Source of the DNA: Castor canadensis
Taxonomy: Eukaryota; Chordata; Mammalia; Rodentia; Castoridae
Reading direction: 5' to 3'
Assembly: GCF_047511655.1 (NCBI RefSeq)
Contig: NC_133389.1
Coordinates: 43,310,295 to 43,374,294 of the forward strand
DNA: 64,000 nucleotides
Numbering within the stretch: the stretch's first letter is position 1; every line of letters starts with the position of its first letter. Made by a program: the position numbers and the translations under genes. Shown here one piece after another: positions 37,690 through 51,139 of this stretch. The notes beneath the pieces are model-generated. The model searched no databases, was not told the origin of the DNA, and saw only the letters and a program-made list of their open reading frames with translations.

Positions 37690-37815
37690 AAGTTTAGAGT
37701 CATTAGATCAAGTCATATCCTCTTATTTCTCATATGAAAGCAGACCTAGAGAGGTGAAATAACTGACTTACCTTCTCCCCCAGATCTGAGTTAGCATTCA
37801 GCTTACTCTCTTTCA
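37690..37815 (-). repeat. Possible MIR fragment, reverse
   Basis: 'agcagacctagagaggtgaaataactgacttacc...cagatctgagttagcattcagc' resembles reverse MIR (gcacagagaggttaagtaacttgccc). Diverged. Confidence 0.45.
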
Positions 37816-39354
37816 AGTACTCTCTATCCATTATCCAATAGAATATTTCAGAAGGAAATTACCCCCAAGAGGTGATGTGTAGTCAGACACTTGTTAAAAA
37901 TGTTTAAATAGATTCATAAAATCTATCACTTCATCAACAACAATCAATAACAAATGAATAGTGTGAACGTTAGAGTAGAAATGCATTTTGTAATTACTGT
38001 TAGGCTCACTATGTTGGGCATGGGAATGCCATTCACTCCAGAAACTGAATTACTGCCTAATCACTCGACATCATCTCAGTACTTTATATAAGCTGTCTCA
38101 AACTCTTCATAGCACTATTAGGTTTAACCTAAGAGGTGAACATTGCAGAGACCAAATATGTTCTATAGGAACAGAAAGCCTGTGTTCCTTATAAACTTCT
38201 TTATCTGCAACATCCCCATGAGATTAGGTCTAAAATAGATAATAAATATTTGTTGAGTGAATGAAGTAGTGCAAATGGCATAAAATCAAATGGTTATTGA
38301 CTATAAACACTTGTTGATTCCAACATGACCTATATATTCCAGGCTCTGATTTGAACAGAGCTAGTTGACTATAACACAAGTTATATTCCTGCTGCTGGTG
38401 CTGAGATTTCTTGTAAAATTTTGGCAGGAAAAATTAGTGTACCTTTGACCAAGTAGAAATTTTTCAAATTCTACTGTTATGGCATTATATTCTAAAATAA
38501 CACATAAAAAGAAGAACAATAACAATAAAAACTAAGGACAAAAGATGTCACTTTGTTACTCCTCTGTCTGCTTTCTCACCAAACAGAAAAAGCATTTTTT
38601 AGAAAATGTTGATAGATAACAATATTTATGTGGTACCAATGTAAAAATCATGCTAGACCCAAGGGTGAATTTTCTTGCCTGTTATTAGCTCAAAAAATTT
38701 GGACACTCCTGTTTCCTTGGCATGTACAGGTTATAAATACCTTCAAATAGCAACATAAGATCTTCGTAAGTCTTCCAGAGTAATACAAGTGTTGCCTACG
38801 AGAGAAAGAAAAAAATTACTCATCTTTTTTGAATTACAGATTCGAAGAATGTAGAATGGCACATGAAGCCAGGTAGGGTTTCATAGTGTGTAAGAACTCA
38901 TGGCTTCATAGTGCAGCCTTAAAGTTTACAGGGAAGTCAAGGAGATGTCACACCAGTGGACAGGGGACCTGTCATTCCTATCATGTGAGTATCAGAAGCC
39001 AGACTTATTTGTCACTGAAGAAAGAACTCACATTTATTGTTTCTTCTTCTAAAAGAAGAAGATAAATTATTTTTAAATTCTGGAATAGAATCAGAAATCA
39101 AGTAGCAATTGCATTATAAATATGGAAGAACAGTTGGAGATTCTCAATGCCAATACAACTCTACTCTCAGACTGTATAAACTGTTAAAGTTTCCCAGGTC
39201 TATTTGAATGTAAAACATGCAATAAATTCTAAGAATATGGAGAAAATACAGAAAAGAATAATTTAAAATATCATTCATGTTGGAAGGTAGATTTAAAGCA
39301 ACAACAGTGTTTATTCAGTTTAGGAAATGACAGCAGGAAGAGGGGATTAGTATT

Positions 39355-39960
39355 TTTGTGTCTACTCATTCATCAAACATTTATCAGTTTTCAGCATCTG
39401 CTAGGTATCATTTCAGGTGTTTGAGAGGTAAACAAAATTGTCCAACTTCCCTAAATTATTGGGAGTTGGAGTCTAGTGGAAGGGGACAGACAAGAACAAT
39501 AAAACAATTAAATTATATGATGTATAAAAAAGTGTTAGGTGCTATGGGAAAGAATTAGAGTGAAGGAGAAGAATTTGAAAGTGAGAACTTGCCATGGTGA
39601 AACAGAGTGACCAGGATGTGCTTCTTGAGCATGTGATTTTTGAGCACAAACTTTGAAGAAGAAAAAGCGTTATCCAAGAAGAATGAATGTCTCTGCTGGA
39701 GGGAATGTCCAATGCAAACATCTTAAATCACAAATTCCTTAAATCAAGTAGTGGGAAAGAAGATAATGTCATAAAACTAAAGAGAGGAGAGTAATGGATA
39801 ATGTGAGTCCTTCATAAAACCATCATAAGGAATTTGGTTTCATGCTAAATCTGATAAATATTGCTGGGTTGTAAACAAAAAAGGAATGTAATTTGATTTT
39901 CATCTTAAAATGACTCCTCTCATCCCAATGTGAGAAATGCACTTTTGAGAGGTAAAACAA
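39355..39960 (+). repeat. Long copy of an ancient mammalian interspersed repeat
   Basis: In order it shows 'catcaaacatttatcagttttcagcatctgctaggtatcatttcagg', 'aaacaaaattgtccaacttccc', 'gtgttaggtgctatggg' and 'ggaatttggtttcatgct'. This is the order of a common ancient repeat, whose family I do not name. The 66-codon frame inside is chance. Confidence 0.6.
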
Positions 39961-40627
39961 GTTAACAGCCATAATGTCAACAAAAGCTAGAATTTGAGAG
40001 CTCAGGGTGCACTTGAGAACAGGAAGATCAGGTGGGTGAAAGGTCAGACTGGGAAGTGATGCTGGAGACAGAGCTGTAGGGCCTTCACTGCCTGCTGTGG
40101 AGACTTGCTTCTACACAAAAGGAGCTGTGACAGTGTTCAAACACCCAGTCAGGCCAAGGAGTTGTAAAACAAGAGTTAACAGGGAATAGCCCCAGGCCTC
40201 ATGAACTACACATCACAACCCTAAACTGGCCACCATTCCCTAAGTCATTCAGGACTATATCTATATTACTATGCATTAACGTGACCATCCTATATTGGTC
40301 ATTTAAAGTCACCTTTGGAGACATTCAGTTCCCCCAAGACAAAGACAAGCAGAAATGCACTAAGTCAACTACTGAGGCTACTCAGCCCCTCACTCAGGAT
40401 GCCCACCATCTCCTGCCTTGGATTACTGTGCTGCTTCCAGCAAAGAAGGACCTGTGCTCTGCCTGTCACAGTGCCACCAGCTCCCACCCCTTGCGCAGAT
40501 GCTGCCTCCACTCAAACTCATTTGGAGTATCTTCTTATGATCAGAAGGAACACATGTAAAATACCTCTATGGTGGTCCTCATCCTGACTTAAATTATAGT
40601 TGATGGCTCACATATATGGCCCCTCTT

Positions 40628-40629
<2 letters not shown>

Positions 40630-40659
<30 letters not shown>
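40630..40659 (+). repeat. (AC)n microsatellite
   Basis: Uninterrupted alternating AC run of 30 bases, 56 bases from an inverted TG run. Confidence 0.97.
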
Positions 40660-40661
<2 letters not shown>

Positions 40662-40713
40662 TTACAAGAAAGATGTGGGGTTTACTCATTTTTCATAGTC
40701 TTTCATGTTATAA

Positions 40714-40715
<2 letters not shown>

Positions 40716-40747
<32 letters not shown>
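40716..40747 (+). repeat. (TG)n microsatellite, tail of a reverse SINE
   Basis: Uninterrupted TG run of 32 bases, directly abutting the 3' end of the reverse SINE. It therefore probably grew from that SINE's tail. Confidence 0.95.
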
Positions 40748-40748
<1 letters not shown>

Positions 40749-41043
40749 TATTGGGATTTGAACTCAGGGTTTCGCATTTGCTAGGCAGGTGCTCTACCAC
40801 TTGAGTCATTCCACCAGCCCTATGGTCTGGTTTTTGACATAGGGTCACACTTTCCCCTAAGCTGGCCTGGACTGCTACCCCTCTATTTTAGGCTTCCTAC
40901 AGTAGCTTGGATGACAGGCACACACCACCATGCCCAGTTTATTGGTGGAGATAGGTCCTCATGAACTTTTTGACTGGGCTAGCCTCAAACCACAATACTC
41001 CTGAGTAGCAAGGATTACAGGTGTGAGTCACCAGTGTCCGTCT
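40748..41043 (-). mobile_element. Trimeric SINE: two 7SL-like units plus ID-like unit, reverse
   Basis: On the minus strand three units follow each other. First is a 7SL-like unit 'cactggtgactcacacctgtaatccttgctactcaggag'. Second is another 7SL-like unit, 'ctgggcatggtggtgtgtgcctgtcatccaagctac'. Third is the tRNA/ID-like unit 'gggctggtggaatgactcaagtggtagagcacctgcctagc...gagttcaaatcccaatacc'. Approximate unit boundaries on the plus strand are 40941-41043, 40822-40940 and 40748-40821. The composite architecture is a useful lineage marker. Confidence 0.85.
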
Positions 41044-41320
41044 TCATGTTGTAATTTAATGTGTTCAAAGAAGGAAGAGACCAATTCTGGAGAGCAAATA
41101 CATGGAGAGTGCTTTTTTTAAATGCTTGTGGATTGTTTTCTGAACAGAGGATAATTGTATAGAGAAATAAAAAAGAGAAATGAACACAGCAATTTCGATG
41201 CACAGCTTACTGCATATTGCAAAATGCAATTGCGAGGCTCCCTTTCTGTAGCTTTGAATTAGGGGTATTACAATAGAATGCTTATGCATCTCTCCTTTTA
41301 GGAAAGAGTTTGCTTTTTTG

Positions 41321-41362
41321 GGTTAGAGGTATGACTCAAGCAGTAGAAATATGAGGAGAGAG
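41321..41362 (+). repeat. Possible ID-like SINE head fragment
   Basis: 'gggttagaggtatgactcaagcagtagaa' resembles the first 30 bases of the tRNA-like SINE; the rest of the unit is missing. Confidence 0.35.
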
Positions 41363-43985
41363 AATGTGGTTAAGGAAAATGGAAAGATTTACTCTGCTAT
41401 TTTAAAAACATCCCTGAGATTCGCTTCATCAAAAGGGCGTGGTATGTGAGACCTGGTGAAATGCAAGCTTGCACTTGCTGTGTTCTGTGAGAAATAAAAC
41501 AGAAAACTACCTAGTTTGATTGAGATCTTGGCATAGTCTAATGGAGATTAAAGAGACCCAGTCTTCTTCACTGACTAAAGCTACAAAATGTGGGGGATTT
41601 TGAGAAAATAAGGGGTCAGATAAGTTTGTTATTTTTCCAAACTTCTGGTTGTAGCAGGATTGTGCACCTCCTCTAAACAGTGAAGGAATACAAATCACAT
41701 AGTTATTTGGCATTTGTATGTTTTAGCTGAGTTCAGAATTACCATGACACAAAAAGAGTCATTCATTTTCAGGACTGAAAATAAATATGGCCTGTGTAAG
41801 TCAGGATGCTTTTGAATTTTTGTTTGTGTTCTTATAACTACACATTTAACTCTGAGTAGCATTCATTTTAAAACCCTGCCACTAAAATTGTTCTCTCACA
41901 AGCTACATGCTGAAAGCCCACCCAGTCTGTCATCAGCACTATTTTTAAATGTGTTTATGAGCCCTCAAGTTTTGTCATTGTCAGGGCAGAAACCACTCCT
42001 CTGATGAGTGCATTGTCTGATTCATCACCTTGGAAAGTGGTGGTGGGACTTCCTAGAGGCAGGTTTAAAGACGAACTGGAGGCTTTAAAACATCTCAATG
42101 TGTCCTCATTTTTCTATGAAAAGCCCCCCACTTAGAATGTTAGCTCAGCCCATGAGCGTTTTTCCCTTTCATTTTTTATGAACACCCAACCTATGTCTCT
42201 GCAAAGGGTCCCGTGTGGGAAGTACAGGCTCAGCCTCTCTGGAGGCTCTCTCAGACTTCTAAACCCAAAATCCTTGACTTCCATATTCAGAAGGGCAGCA
42301 AACTATGCAAGAATTTCTGTGTCATAATATGGTCAGGATTTTTTTTTCTTAAACCAGAGCACTGATATTTATCTTCTGAGAAGACAGAGTTAAGTCAAAA
42401 ACAGCCTGAAAGATGATAATATCAAAAGAAGAACATGTTATTTTTGGAAGGTTAAAGATGAAAGATACAAATGGACTGAGAAAAGAATTACAATTTGCTT
42501 TAAAAGAAAACTTTCGTATAGGAGATACTGTTAATATGGATTTGAAAACCTTCGTAATAAACATTGTAAATCTCAATAAAGATGTTATTTTTAAGGAAAA
42601 AAAATCCCACAAGTGGATTTAATATTCCTCTACTTGAAAACTGCTTTGTTGACTTAACCAACAAACAGCTTTTTATTTTAAAAAACACACTCTAAGCTAA
42701 AACTGCTTAATCAGTGACGCTACTCACCAAAGGAATTATTCTTTGACTCTGTTTTTAGCTGGGCGTTGACAGATAATTTTCCCTGCTGGCTGGAAGCTTG
42801 GCGAGGAGCCAGAGTGAACACCCAAGTGCATGCAAACAATTAGAAAAGATTCATTCTGAATCAGTTGGTTCCCATGAATAAGCCGAGATTTATGAATCTG
42901 AAATTGCTTAAAGCATAGACTTGGGAGTGGATAAGCAAGTGATCAGGAGAGGAGACAACTAAATCAAATCAACTAAACAGCCAAGAACTCAGAGAACATA
43001 CTATTCACAGGAAATGTAATTGGATAATTCCTTTAGTTTCAAAAATAATCATTACTTTAAAAGAAAGAGAAAAATAGCTATGTTATAATTTCTGTCACAC
43101 AGACTTGGCTTTGTGAAAGCACAGATAGATACCATTTTAGAAAATCCGATCTGTTCAATACTTAGAGTATTGATAGTCCTTTGGTTTTTAAAAAATACTT
43201 GTTTCAGTTTTTAATTTGGACTACAAAGTCAAATGAGTGACCAGATGAGGAAGTTTTCTTTGAAAAATTAAAAACAACAAAAACAACATTTATTTGAAGA
43301 TAGAACCTTTAACTCCAACTTTTGTGTAGTCAGGGATTTCTATAGAAACACTGTAGTGTGTAATAACTTTCTTTTATACAATACTTGATTCAAAGCTGGA
43401 ACCTACACAAATTGTTACAGGTAATTGTGTGACCATGCAGTTTTGTGATGGTCAAGTCCTATCCATCACCTTATTGGTACAACTACTAATAGCTTTGGCA
43501 AAGGGAGAGGGGAGGTCTAATCCAACAATTGTCATTTATTTCACAAGTGTAATCATTTCCTAGTGTTCCTACCTGTAATTCTCAGTCTTACTTCCCTTGA
43601 TCTTAAAAATATTTTCTGTGTAGATATTACAAACAAAAACTTGTGAGATTTTGTCTTCTTGAGAAAAGTTTACCGGAAATTTATTTTCAGAAATTTGTTC
43701 CCTTTAACTATGCAAAGTAATGTTGTAGACTTCCAGGATGACTTTATAGTGCTTTAAAATAATCTTTGGTGGAAAACTTTCATATTCAAAGTTTGGTAGA
43801 TAAAGTAAAATTTCTTTTTGAAAGTTTTAATTAGAGACTGCCAAACCCATTAGAAATCATTGTTGGCTTGAAATACAGACCTCTGCTCTTGTGTCAAGCA
43901 AATGATTCATCATTTAAATTACCTCAGTTTCATTCTTCTCACCTGAAACGTATGAAATAGCCATCAAACACTCACTCACTTGAAA
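41363..43985. other. Intergenic stretch, no gene or repeat recognised
   Basis: About 2.6 kb of AT-rich sequence. Open frames up to 87 codons (42349-42612) show no known motif. Confidence 0.65.
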
Positions 43986-43989
43986 GGAG

Positions 43990-44372
43990 CATTATGTTTT
44001 ATGCTGCGATCACAGACTACCCCAGACCGGTTAATGTGTAAAGAACAGAGATTTGTTTCTCACAGGGCTGGAGGCTGCTAAGTCCAAGATCCAAGGGCCT
44101 CCATCTGGCATGAACCTTCGTGTTGTGTCATCCCATGGCAGAAGGTGGAAGGGCAACAGAAGCCTAGAGGGGCGGGAGAAAGAACCCCCTAGAGGGGGTT
44201 CTTTTATAAGAAATCCATTCCCACAATAACAAACTCAGTCCTATGATAATGGCCTTAACCATTCCTTCATGGCCTTATCACCTTCTAAAGGTTCCACTTC
44301 TCAGTACTGCTTCATTGGGAATCAAGTTTCTAACAAATTTTTGTGGGGGGAACACATAAAAACCGTAACAGG
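43990..44372 (+). repeat. Ancient mammalian interspersed repeat, about 380 bases
   Basis: 'gtgtaaagaacagagatttgtttctcacagggctggaggctgctaagtccaagatccaag', 'cccatggcagaaggtgg', 'ttcttttataagaaatccattccca' and 'ccttatcaccttctaaaggttccac' follow a well-known mammalian repeat in order. I do not name the family. It contains a 12-base perfect inverted repeat near its middle. Confidence 0.65.
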
Positions 44373-44394
44373 CAATATTCACTAAATCACAGGA

Positions 44395-44900
44395 ACAATT
44401 CCACCTTCTTGATGCATACCTATGAGAAATGAGTGGGTATATGCACTGAAAGACACATCTAAGAGTGTCATAGACATGATATTCAAAATATCCCTAAGCT
44501 AGAAATTAAATCCATCATAAATCCATCAATAGTAGAATGGGTAATACATTGTGCCATATTTAGATAATGGAATACTATACAGCAATGACAATAACAAGTC
44601 CAAAGCAACCACCAAATATTTTGATGAACCTTACAAGCATAATATGGACAGGAAGGAGCCAGAAACCATAGACCATTAGTTCATTTACTTAAGTAAACAA
44701 ACTAGAGCCAAAAAAAGAGGCAAAACTATGCTGTTAGAATTAAAGAATTAGTGATGGAGGGCCATTTGGTAATATTCTGCCTTGTGATCAAGGAGCTGGT
44801 TATGAAGGTGTAGAGTTACCTGGTGAACATTCAACAACCAAAAGCATTCAAGAGCACATTATTCCATATTTATGTTATATATTAATTTCAAAGTAATTAA
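44395..44900 (+). repeat. Old L1/HAL1-like 3' end
   Basis: 'ccatcaatagtagaatgggtaatacattgtgccatatttagataatggaatactatacagcaatgac' is the familiar old-L1 segment, followed by 'catgatattcaaa'-type and 3'-end sequence. Strongly diverged and not coding. Confidence 0.65.
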
Positions 44901-44960
44901 ACTTTCCCCCAGGAGTCTGGAAAGACCTTAAAAATTTGCTTTTATAAAAAAACTTTTTGT

Positions 44961-45044
44961 GGACTGGAGGTGTGGCTCAAGTAGTAGAGTGCCTGCCTGG
45001 TAAGTGCAAAGCCCTGAGTTCAAACTCCAGTACTGCCAAAAAAG
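44961..45044 (+). mobile_element. ID-like tRNA-derived SINE
   Basis: 'ggactggaggtgtggctcaagtagtagagtgcctgcctggtaagtgcaaagccctgagttcaaactccagtactgcc' plus an A tail. Well preserved, with pol III A and B boxes in place. Confidence 0.93.
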
Positions 45045-48000
45045 AACTTTTTGGATCACTTTTGAATTGCTTAAAGGAGGCAGGTCAGCAAAACATACTG
45101 CAATGTCTCTAAGCAAAGGAGTCTTTGCTTTTCTGTGTCTGGACATATGCATTTACAGTAACCTGCATTAGAAGAATAATTCTAAGGGGGCTTTCCTAGA
45201 GGGTGAAGACAAAAAAGTAGCCCTTTCCTAGTCTCTAGACCCAGCAGAAGCACTGGGCTGTCTCCTGCTGGACTTGGCCTCTTCATGTAGATGGATTCCT
45301 TTGATGCCACAGGTATATATATTCAAAGAGGTCAAGCATGCTAGACTGCATAAGATAAACTTAACGTGGACTATTATCCACTAGTTGTGGAAAACTCCCA
45401 GTGAGTTTACATTACATCCTTTTGTTCTCATCTGCCCGATCCCTTCTTTCTCTGTTCATTTAGCCAAAGAACTGCATGAGTACTTTTATTAAGAAACATG
45501 AAACAAGTAAATGCATCCCAAATGCAAACCCCAAAATTTTCAGGTGACCAAATATTGAATAATACACCCAAACTCCTGCCTGCTAACTTTAATTTAGTTG
45601 AGCACCAGAAATGAGCTTAACGCTGCACACGATTCACTTATTATCACACCCCATGAGACTGGGAAGAGTTTAAAAGAATTGGATAATTGAGTTCATATTT
45701 GTTACCCTTTCAGACTTACTGTGAAAATCAGGTTGCTGGCTGCAAATAGTATTTTCCTTTCCTTTGGTCATGGCAGAGTCCTGGCTCGTCACTCACCAGT
45801 CACCATTATTTCCTTTGTCTGTCTCTGGTGTCCGAATTTTCTTCACTTAGCAGATAGTCTCAGGCTAGCCCTCCCTTCCATTCACTGCAAAATCTTCCTG
45901 CTTTTTTTTCCATGTTACTTTCCAAATTTAGCGTCTTCCTTACTTCTTCAACCATTAAGATTTTTTTTCCTGAACTTCAGATCATTTCTCTCTTGCTATT
46001 GTTTTCAATCTGACACTACCAGTATTATAATCCCAAATACCTTTTTTTCTTTCTCAAATCCTTTAATTTTCCTGAGGCAATTATTAATTACTTACATGAA
46101 TTCTTCCATTGTTTCTTGTATTTTACCTCTTACCATTTTTTTCTTATTTCTTTCAAGTTCTCTATACTATTGTCAATCATGCCAGTTTTCTGTTTTTTGT
46201 ACTTCTCTGTCTTCTCCTACTCATGCTTCAGAGATTCCCAACCAGTTTCAAACAGCTCTCTCCTTTTTCTCAAATATTCTCTTCTTCAAGCCCTATTTAG
46301 CAAAATTTAGACTAGAGCAGTCCAGTTTTTCTCCCTGCATTCCTTCCTCTGATCTGTAATATGTTTACATGGTTGTAGTACTTTGTCTATCTATAATATT
46401 AGCAGAAAAATTTAGGACAAATTTGGTTTCTAGTCTCTAATGAAAAAACAATGAGATAATGGATGAGTATGTTGGAAATCTGGTGGTTTAAGTCACAAGA
46501 ACACTGCGTAGAACTTTTCTGTCTCCATGCTCTGTTTCTTTCAGTGGTCATGTGGGTAAATTGTGACTCTAAATACCACCCAGCCACAATTATAGCCATC
46601 CAGACTCAGTCAAGGCTACTGTTCTTTCTGTGCTTCAAGTCCAGTCTTGGTGCTTTTTGCCAACCTTTGGAAAATCCCTGATATCTACTGTGCTCACAGA
46701 GTCAGAAACTGTAGAGAGAAGGACAGAAGTTAAAAAAAACCAAAATAAAACAAAGAAAATTAAAGGAAGTGGAAGGACAGTGATATGCAGAAGAATGAAG
46801 CAAAGAAATGGAAAGGAAAAAGACATCAATATTTGATATGGATAGAGAGGAAAGGTCTTGGTGGAAAAAGTATAAAGAAAAATAATGCCAGGATTGCATC
46901 TGCTGCCTCCTGGGGATGTTTTCTTTGCTGAACTGCATGGTTGTCTGTGGGTTAGCTGGCTTCCAAGTCACCATTTGTAAAGAAGCACCATGTCTCTGAT
47001 ACTGTGACAAAAAGGCTTCATTATTCTTCTAGTAAACATTATTCACATGGCAAACTAATTCAATAAGTACACGATAATGATTCAGCAGTAAAATTTGGAT
47101 AGGAGGTTGCTTACAAACAATCTAGAATTTAGATGTTTATCTGCATTTTTAGGGATGGAATAACAAACAAGGGATGGGAATCAACCTATCAGTTATGATA
47201 AATGGAGAAGCATGTGTCATCTTACAGGAAAAAATGCTAGGGTTTAGAGGAGCTCTGTTGACACAGTAAAGGACTTAATGATTCCAGTGTCTGAGAAGAT
47301 TCTGGTTTCCTCTGCAGAGAGTGTGTGAGTAAGGGAGAATTTAGGTGGACCGTGATTGGAGACGAGTGGAAAGATCTGGGTACAATATGATGCTTACTAA
47401 TGAAATGCCTGTATTAATTGTTCCTAAAGCTAACATTTCCCTTCAGAAGACTTTAATCTGGGATGGCAATGATCATTGTGGCCACAATAAACTAACTGTG
47501 CTAGATGAATTGAATTTAGCTACAGTTGATTGGGGATGAATGAAAAGATGTAAGTTTAAACTCCATTAGAGTTTATTTCCTGATTAATGGGGCTATTCTT
47601 AGTTTCAATATCAATCACGATATTCATAACCATTATTTTCCTCATACTTTAAGAAATATATAGAAAGAATTGGTGTCAGATTATTTTCCTCTAAATAAAT
47701 ATTTCAGAGGGAAACTAGAATATTGAAATGGATGCCTGCCACATTCTGACTTAATGTTTATTACTAAGAAAACTCATATTATCATCAGGGAGTCAACAGA
47801 AATCTTCAGATAGCAAAGGTCTTGACAAAGATATTTGCATTGAATTTAACTTATATATTCATAGTATGTATGACACTTTAGGAATCTCATAGATTATTAC
47901 ATTAACTACTGTGACATTGTTTTCATGCTTACTAATATTTTGTATCATTGCTATCTGCTTTCACCTGCAAATGCAATTTTACTTCGTAAGTATGAACAGC

Positions 48001-51000
48001 TTGCTGCAAAGGCTCAGAATGATTTGCTTAGGGTGCTGCCACCTTCAGGAAATTTTCCTTATGAGAATTTGTATCTATGGTGCTGGGCAATACATTTTTG
48101 TATAAGTGGTATTAAAAATTCTCTAAACTCAAATTATATTTTTCTTTACCTGATAGGAGAAAGTTGAGCAGTACTGTTGATATTCAAAAATTCTATCTTA
48201 TAAAGCATTTGAAAGAGGCTATGTTTCTCCACTAAGAAAAAAGTTATTAATAAAGTTATGATATTGACTTTATAGGTTTTTAATATTGTGCCTGACTTAG
48301 CAAAATACATACACTATTACAGTGGTTTGAGAAAAGACTAAATAATTTGCCTGTTTAAAAGGAATTAAATGAAAAAGGTTTTAATTATGTGGCTAATAGT
48401 ATAAATTTAATTCCATAAGACGTGCTCAAGAAAAGTATGCTTTTATTCAGAAAATAATCTTCATTCAATATTGGGTTGAAATACTACTTATTATTTTAAA
48501 GTTCATTCAAGACTATAGATCATTGCAAATATAAATCTACTTAAAACTAAGAATTTAAAAAATTTTAGAACTGAGAATAAAGTCACATTTCCTCTGTCCT
48601 TATGTTCTTCAGACTAAGATTATAGACAGATAATAATTAAAAAATAATTTATTTACCTGTCTTTCTTTGTACAGTAACATTTCTGTTTATGTTTCCATGA
48701 AAGTAATATTCTTCCAGAATGCACCCATGTAAAATATATTAGCATATTAGATTATTCTTATCTGTATAAGGAACATAAGTTAATTTTAACCACTAAAATT
48801 ACACAATAATTACTTAAAGTTAATCATTTATTTCTACCACACCACTAACCCCCCCTCCACACCTCTTTCTAAGGATCTTTTTGTGCAGTGGAATTAAGAA
48901 GCATGCCTTTTACTTTTTATCATTGGAAACATTTGAATTCCTTACATTTATCATTTTGAAGGATGAAAATTTTGTATTATTTGTGGTTTGAGTGTGAATT
49001 TCTCTATATTAATGGAGTTCAGGCTTGGCTGGCCAATTGGATTTTTCTTTCTGTGAACTCTCTGCATCTCTTCGACTTGTAGGCATTTCTTAATTGTCCA
49101 GGGACAGCAGTGGCTATGATATTGAGTGGGATTCATTTCACTTTCTGAGCCCTGTGTGCATCTTTGTGAAGTAATGCAAGCATTTTTCTATGGAGTTGCT
49201 GTAATGTTCACATGAAAATCACACATGGAAACGACTGGGACAGGAGGCCAATACTTGCTCAACATACAAAAACAAAACTGTTAGGTTGGATTATGCTAGA
49301 GTTTTATTCCAGTTACTGGAATCTCTTTTACTAGAATTGGGGCTTTCCATCACATCGCTCTTACATGGCATGTTTATTCCTTTGCAATTGAGGCACTTAA
49401 GAACTTTTACTTATCTATAATAATTTATCTCTGCACTTAAGGGGATGATCAAAAAGGAAATGGAGACTACTGACTTACATTTAGGAAAATGATGACTATT
49501 TTAGTTTTGGTGGAAGTTAAATGAGATAAAGAGTATGAAATCTTTAGTATACTGTCTAGAATATGGAAAACTCAAAACGAATGTGTCTACAGTGATCTGC
49601 ATTCATTTTGTTAATTGCACAAAAGCAAATTATCTTGTTTTGTACACAGCATATACCTAATCTTTAAACTTGACTTGATTAAATTTATTTAAGACTTGTC
49701 CCTGTTTCATTTGGCCAGTTATCCTTTGTGTTAATACTTTCTAAAGGCAGAAAACACGTGTGGACAGACATGCGCACACACAGACTTCCCTCCCTTCTCC
49801 CTTTCCATGTGCATAGTTCAGTTTTTGTTCAGATGATATAAATGTTTTCTTTTAATTCTCTACTCACAAGAAAATCTATTTTTTATAAGCCTGTCAAATA
49901 AGTGAAACAAGTGTGAGTTACTTTAGTTAAACATTAAATTGAGTGTGAGGGACCAGACACTGATAAGAGAAGAATGTGGATCTGGTTTTCTGAGAGAGAA
50001 ATGTTAAGGAGGTGAAGTTTGCTTTGTAAATAGCAACTGTGAGCAGACACAGGAAAGCAGAGACCTGTGTTAAAGTGCAATGCCACACACCATTTGCTTC
50101 TAACAATCTTCTATTTCTATTTTATTTATATTCAAATTTCCAAAAGAACCAGCTTTAACAATTAAATGGACAGGTATTAAAAATTAAGTAGACAGGAATA
50201 TTCAGTTTTTGAAAGTATGACAGATGAGGTTTTGAACATTTCCATGAAAATGTTTGTTAGGTGTGTGGACTTCGATGTGAATCAGGAATGACTAATGCTC
50301 CTTTCTTTACTCCAAGAGACACACCAGGTCACCATACAACGTTCCACCCTCCCGGCTCTGGGCATGGATGGCTATTCCTTCTATTGCTCATTCAGAATTG
50401 TGTCCAGGACACATTTTGAAACTTGACACCCAAGTGGTTCTACAATTCTAGGAAATCGTAGATGCTTTGGAAAATCCCAGACACGTATGAGAAATCTCTT
50501 AAAGGTTGTAGGTCAGCATGAGCCTTTATTATTCCTCAGGCTTTGCAGAATCCACTTGCCAGGAGACTAGGGGCAGGAGTCTAGCTTAGCCTGAATCTTT
50601 CGAACCCCTGCATCTGAAAAAGGACATAGTCGTACTCTAGTTTGTCAAGAACTAAGGCTTCTTGGTTCAGAAAGCATACTCAAAAAAGCCTGGGTGTCAA
50701 AGTGTGTGCTGGACGGAATATTTGGAGATTATTTTGTTCTAGAAATCTTTTCAGGAATTTCGGGTGTACAGTGCTAGGGACTCAGTAATCCTATTTGGGT
50801 GGGTGAATAACCAGACCAGACTTAAATCTAGTTCTCCCTATTGCTTATCCATGAAAAAAAAAATCAACATGCTTTAAAATTTTGAAGAAAATGGCAAAGT
50901 GTACAAGGAAATTTGCATTCCTATGCCCAAAACTTACCCTTCTCTGGTCTCCTCATATCAGAGGCAATCCAGTTTTTTCAATTTGGTTTCTTCTTCTGAG

Positions 51001-51139
51001 ATATCTTCCACATTGTTAAATGTCATTATGTTAGGTTCTTGTGGAAGAAAAGACTGTCATTTAGTTTTCTTCAAAACATTTCTCTCTTAACTCAGATATT
51101 CCATAATTTATGAAAAGTGAAAAAAATCAGTGCTTCTTG
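45045..51139. other. Intergenic stretch, no gene recognised
   Basis: Six kilobases of AT-rich sequence. The longest open frame of the window (45721-46359, 212 codons) lies here in a pyrimidine-rich tract. Its translation is dominated by F, S, L and C, as C/T-rich DNA gives by chance, and has no recognisable domain. No SINE or L1 is evident between 46.4 and 51.1 kb. Confidence 0.65.

Larger units (their letters stand above)
31379..39354. other. Intergenic stretch, no gene recognised
   Basis: Eight kilobases with a MIR at 32.7 kb, a dimeric SINE at 35.7 kb, a reverse SINE at 36.26 kb, a G-quadruplex motif at 37.34 kb and a possible MIR at 37.7 kb. A 121-codon frame at 35083-35448 shows no known motif and is probably chance. 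The 33.1-33.5 kb part is more GC-rich than its surroundings but I recognise nothing in it. Confidence 0.7.

Noticed and set aside
40616..40804. 62-codon frame through the CA and TG runs
   Set aside because: Its HTHTHT and CVCVCV stretches are translated microsatellites.
45721..46359. Longest open frame in the window, 212 codons, plus strand
   Set aside because: It lies in a C/T-rich tract, so F, S, L and C dominate the translation. No domain, no splice context and no match to a protein I know.
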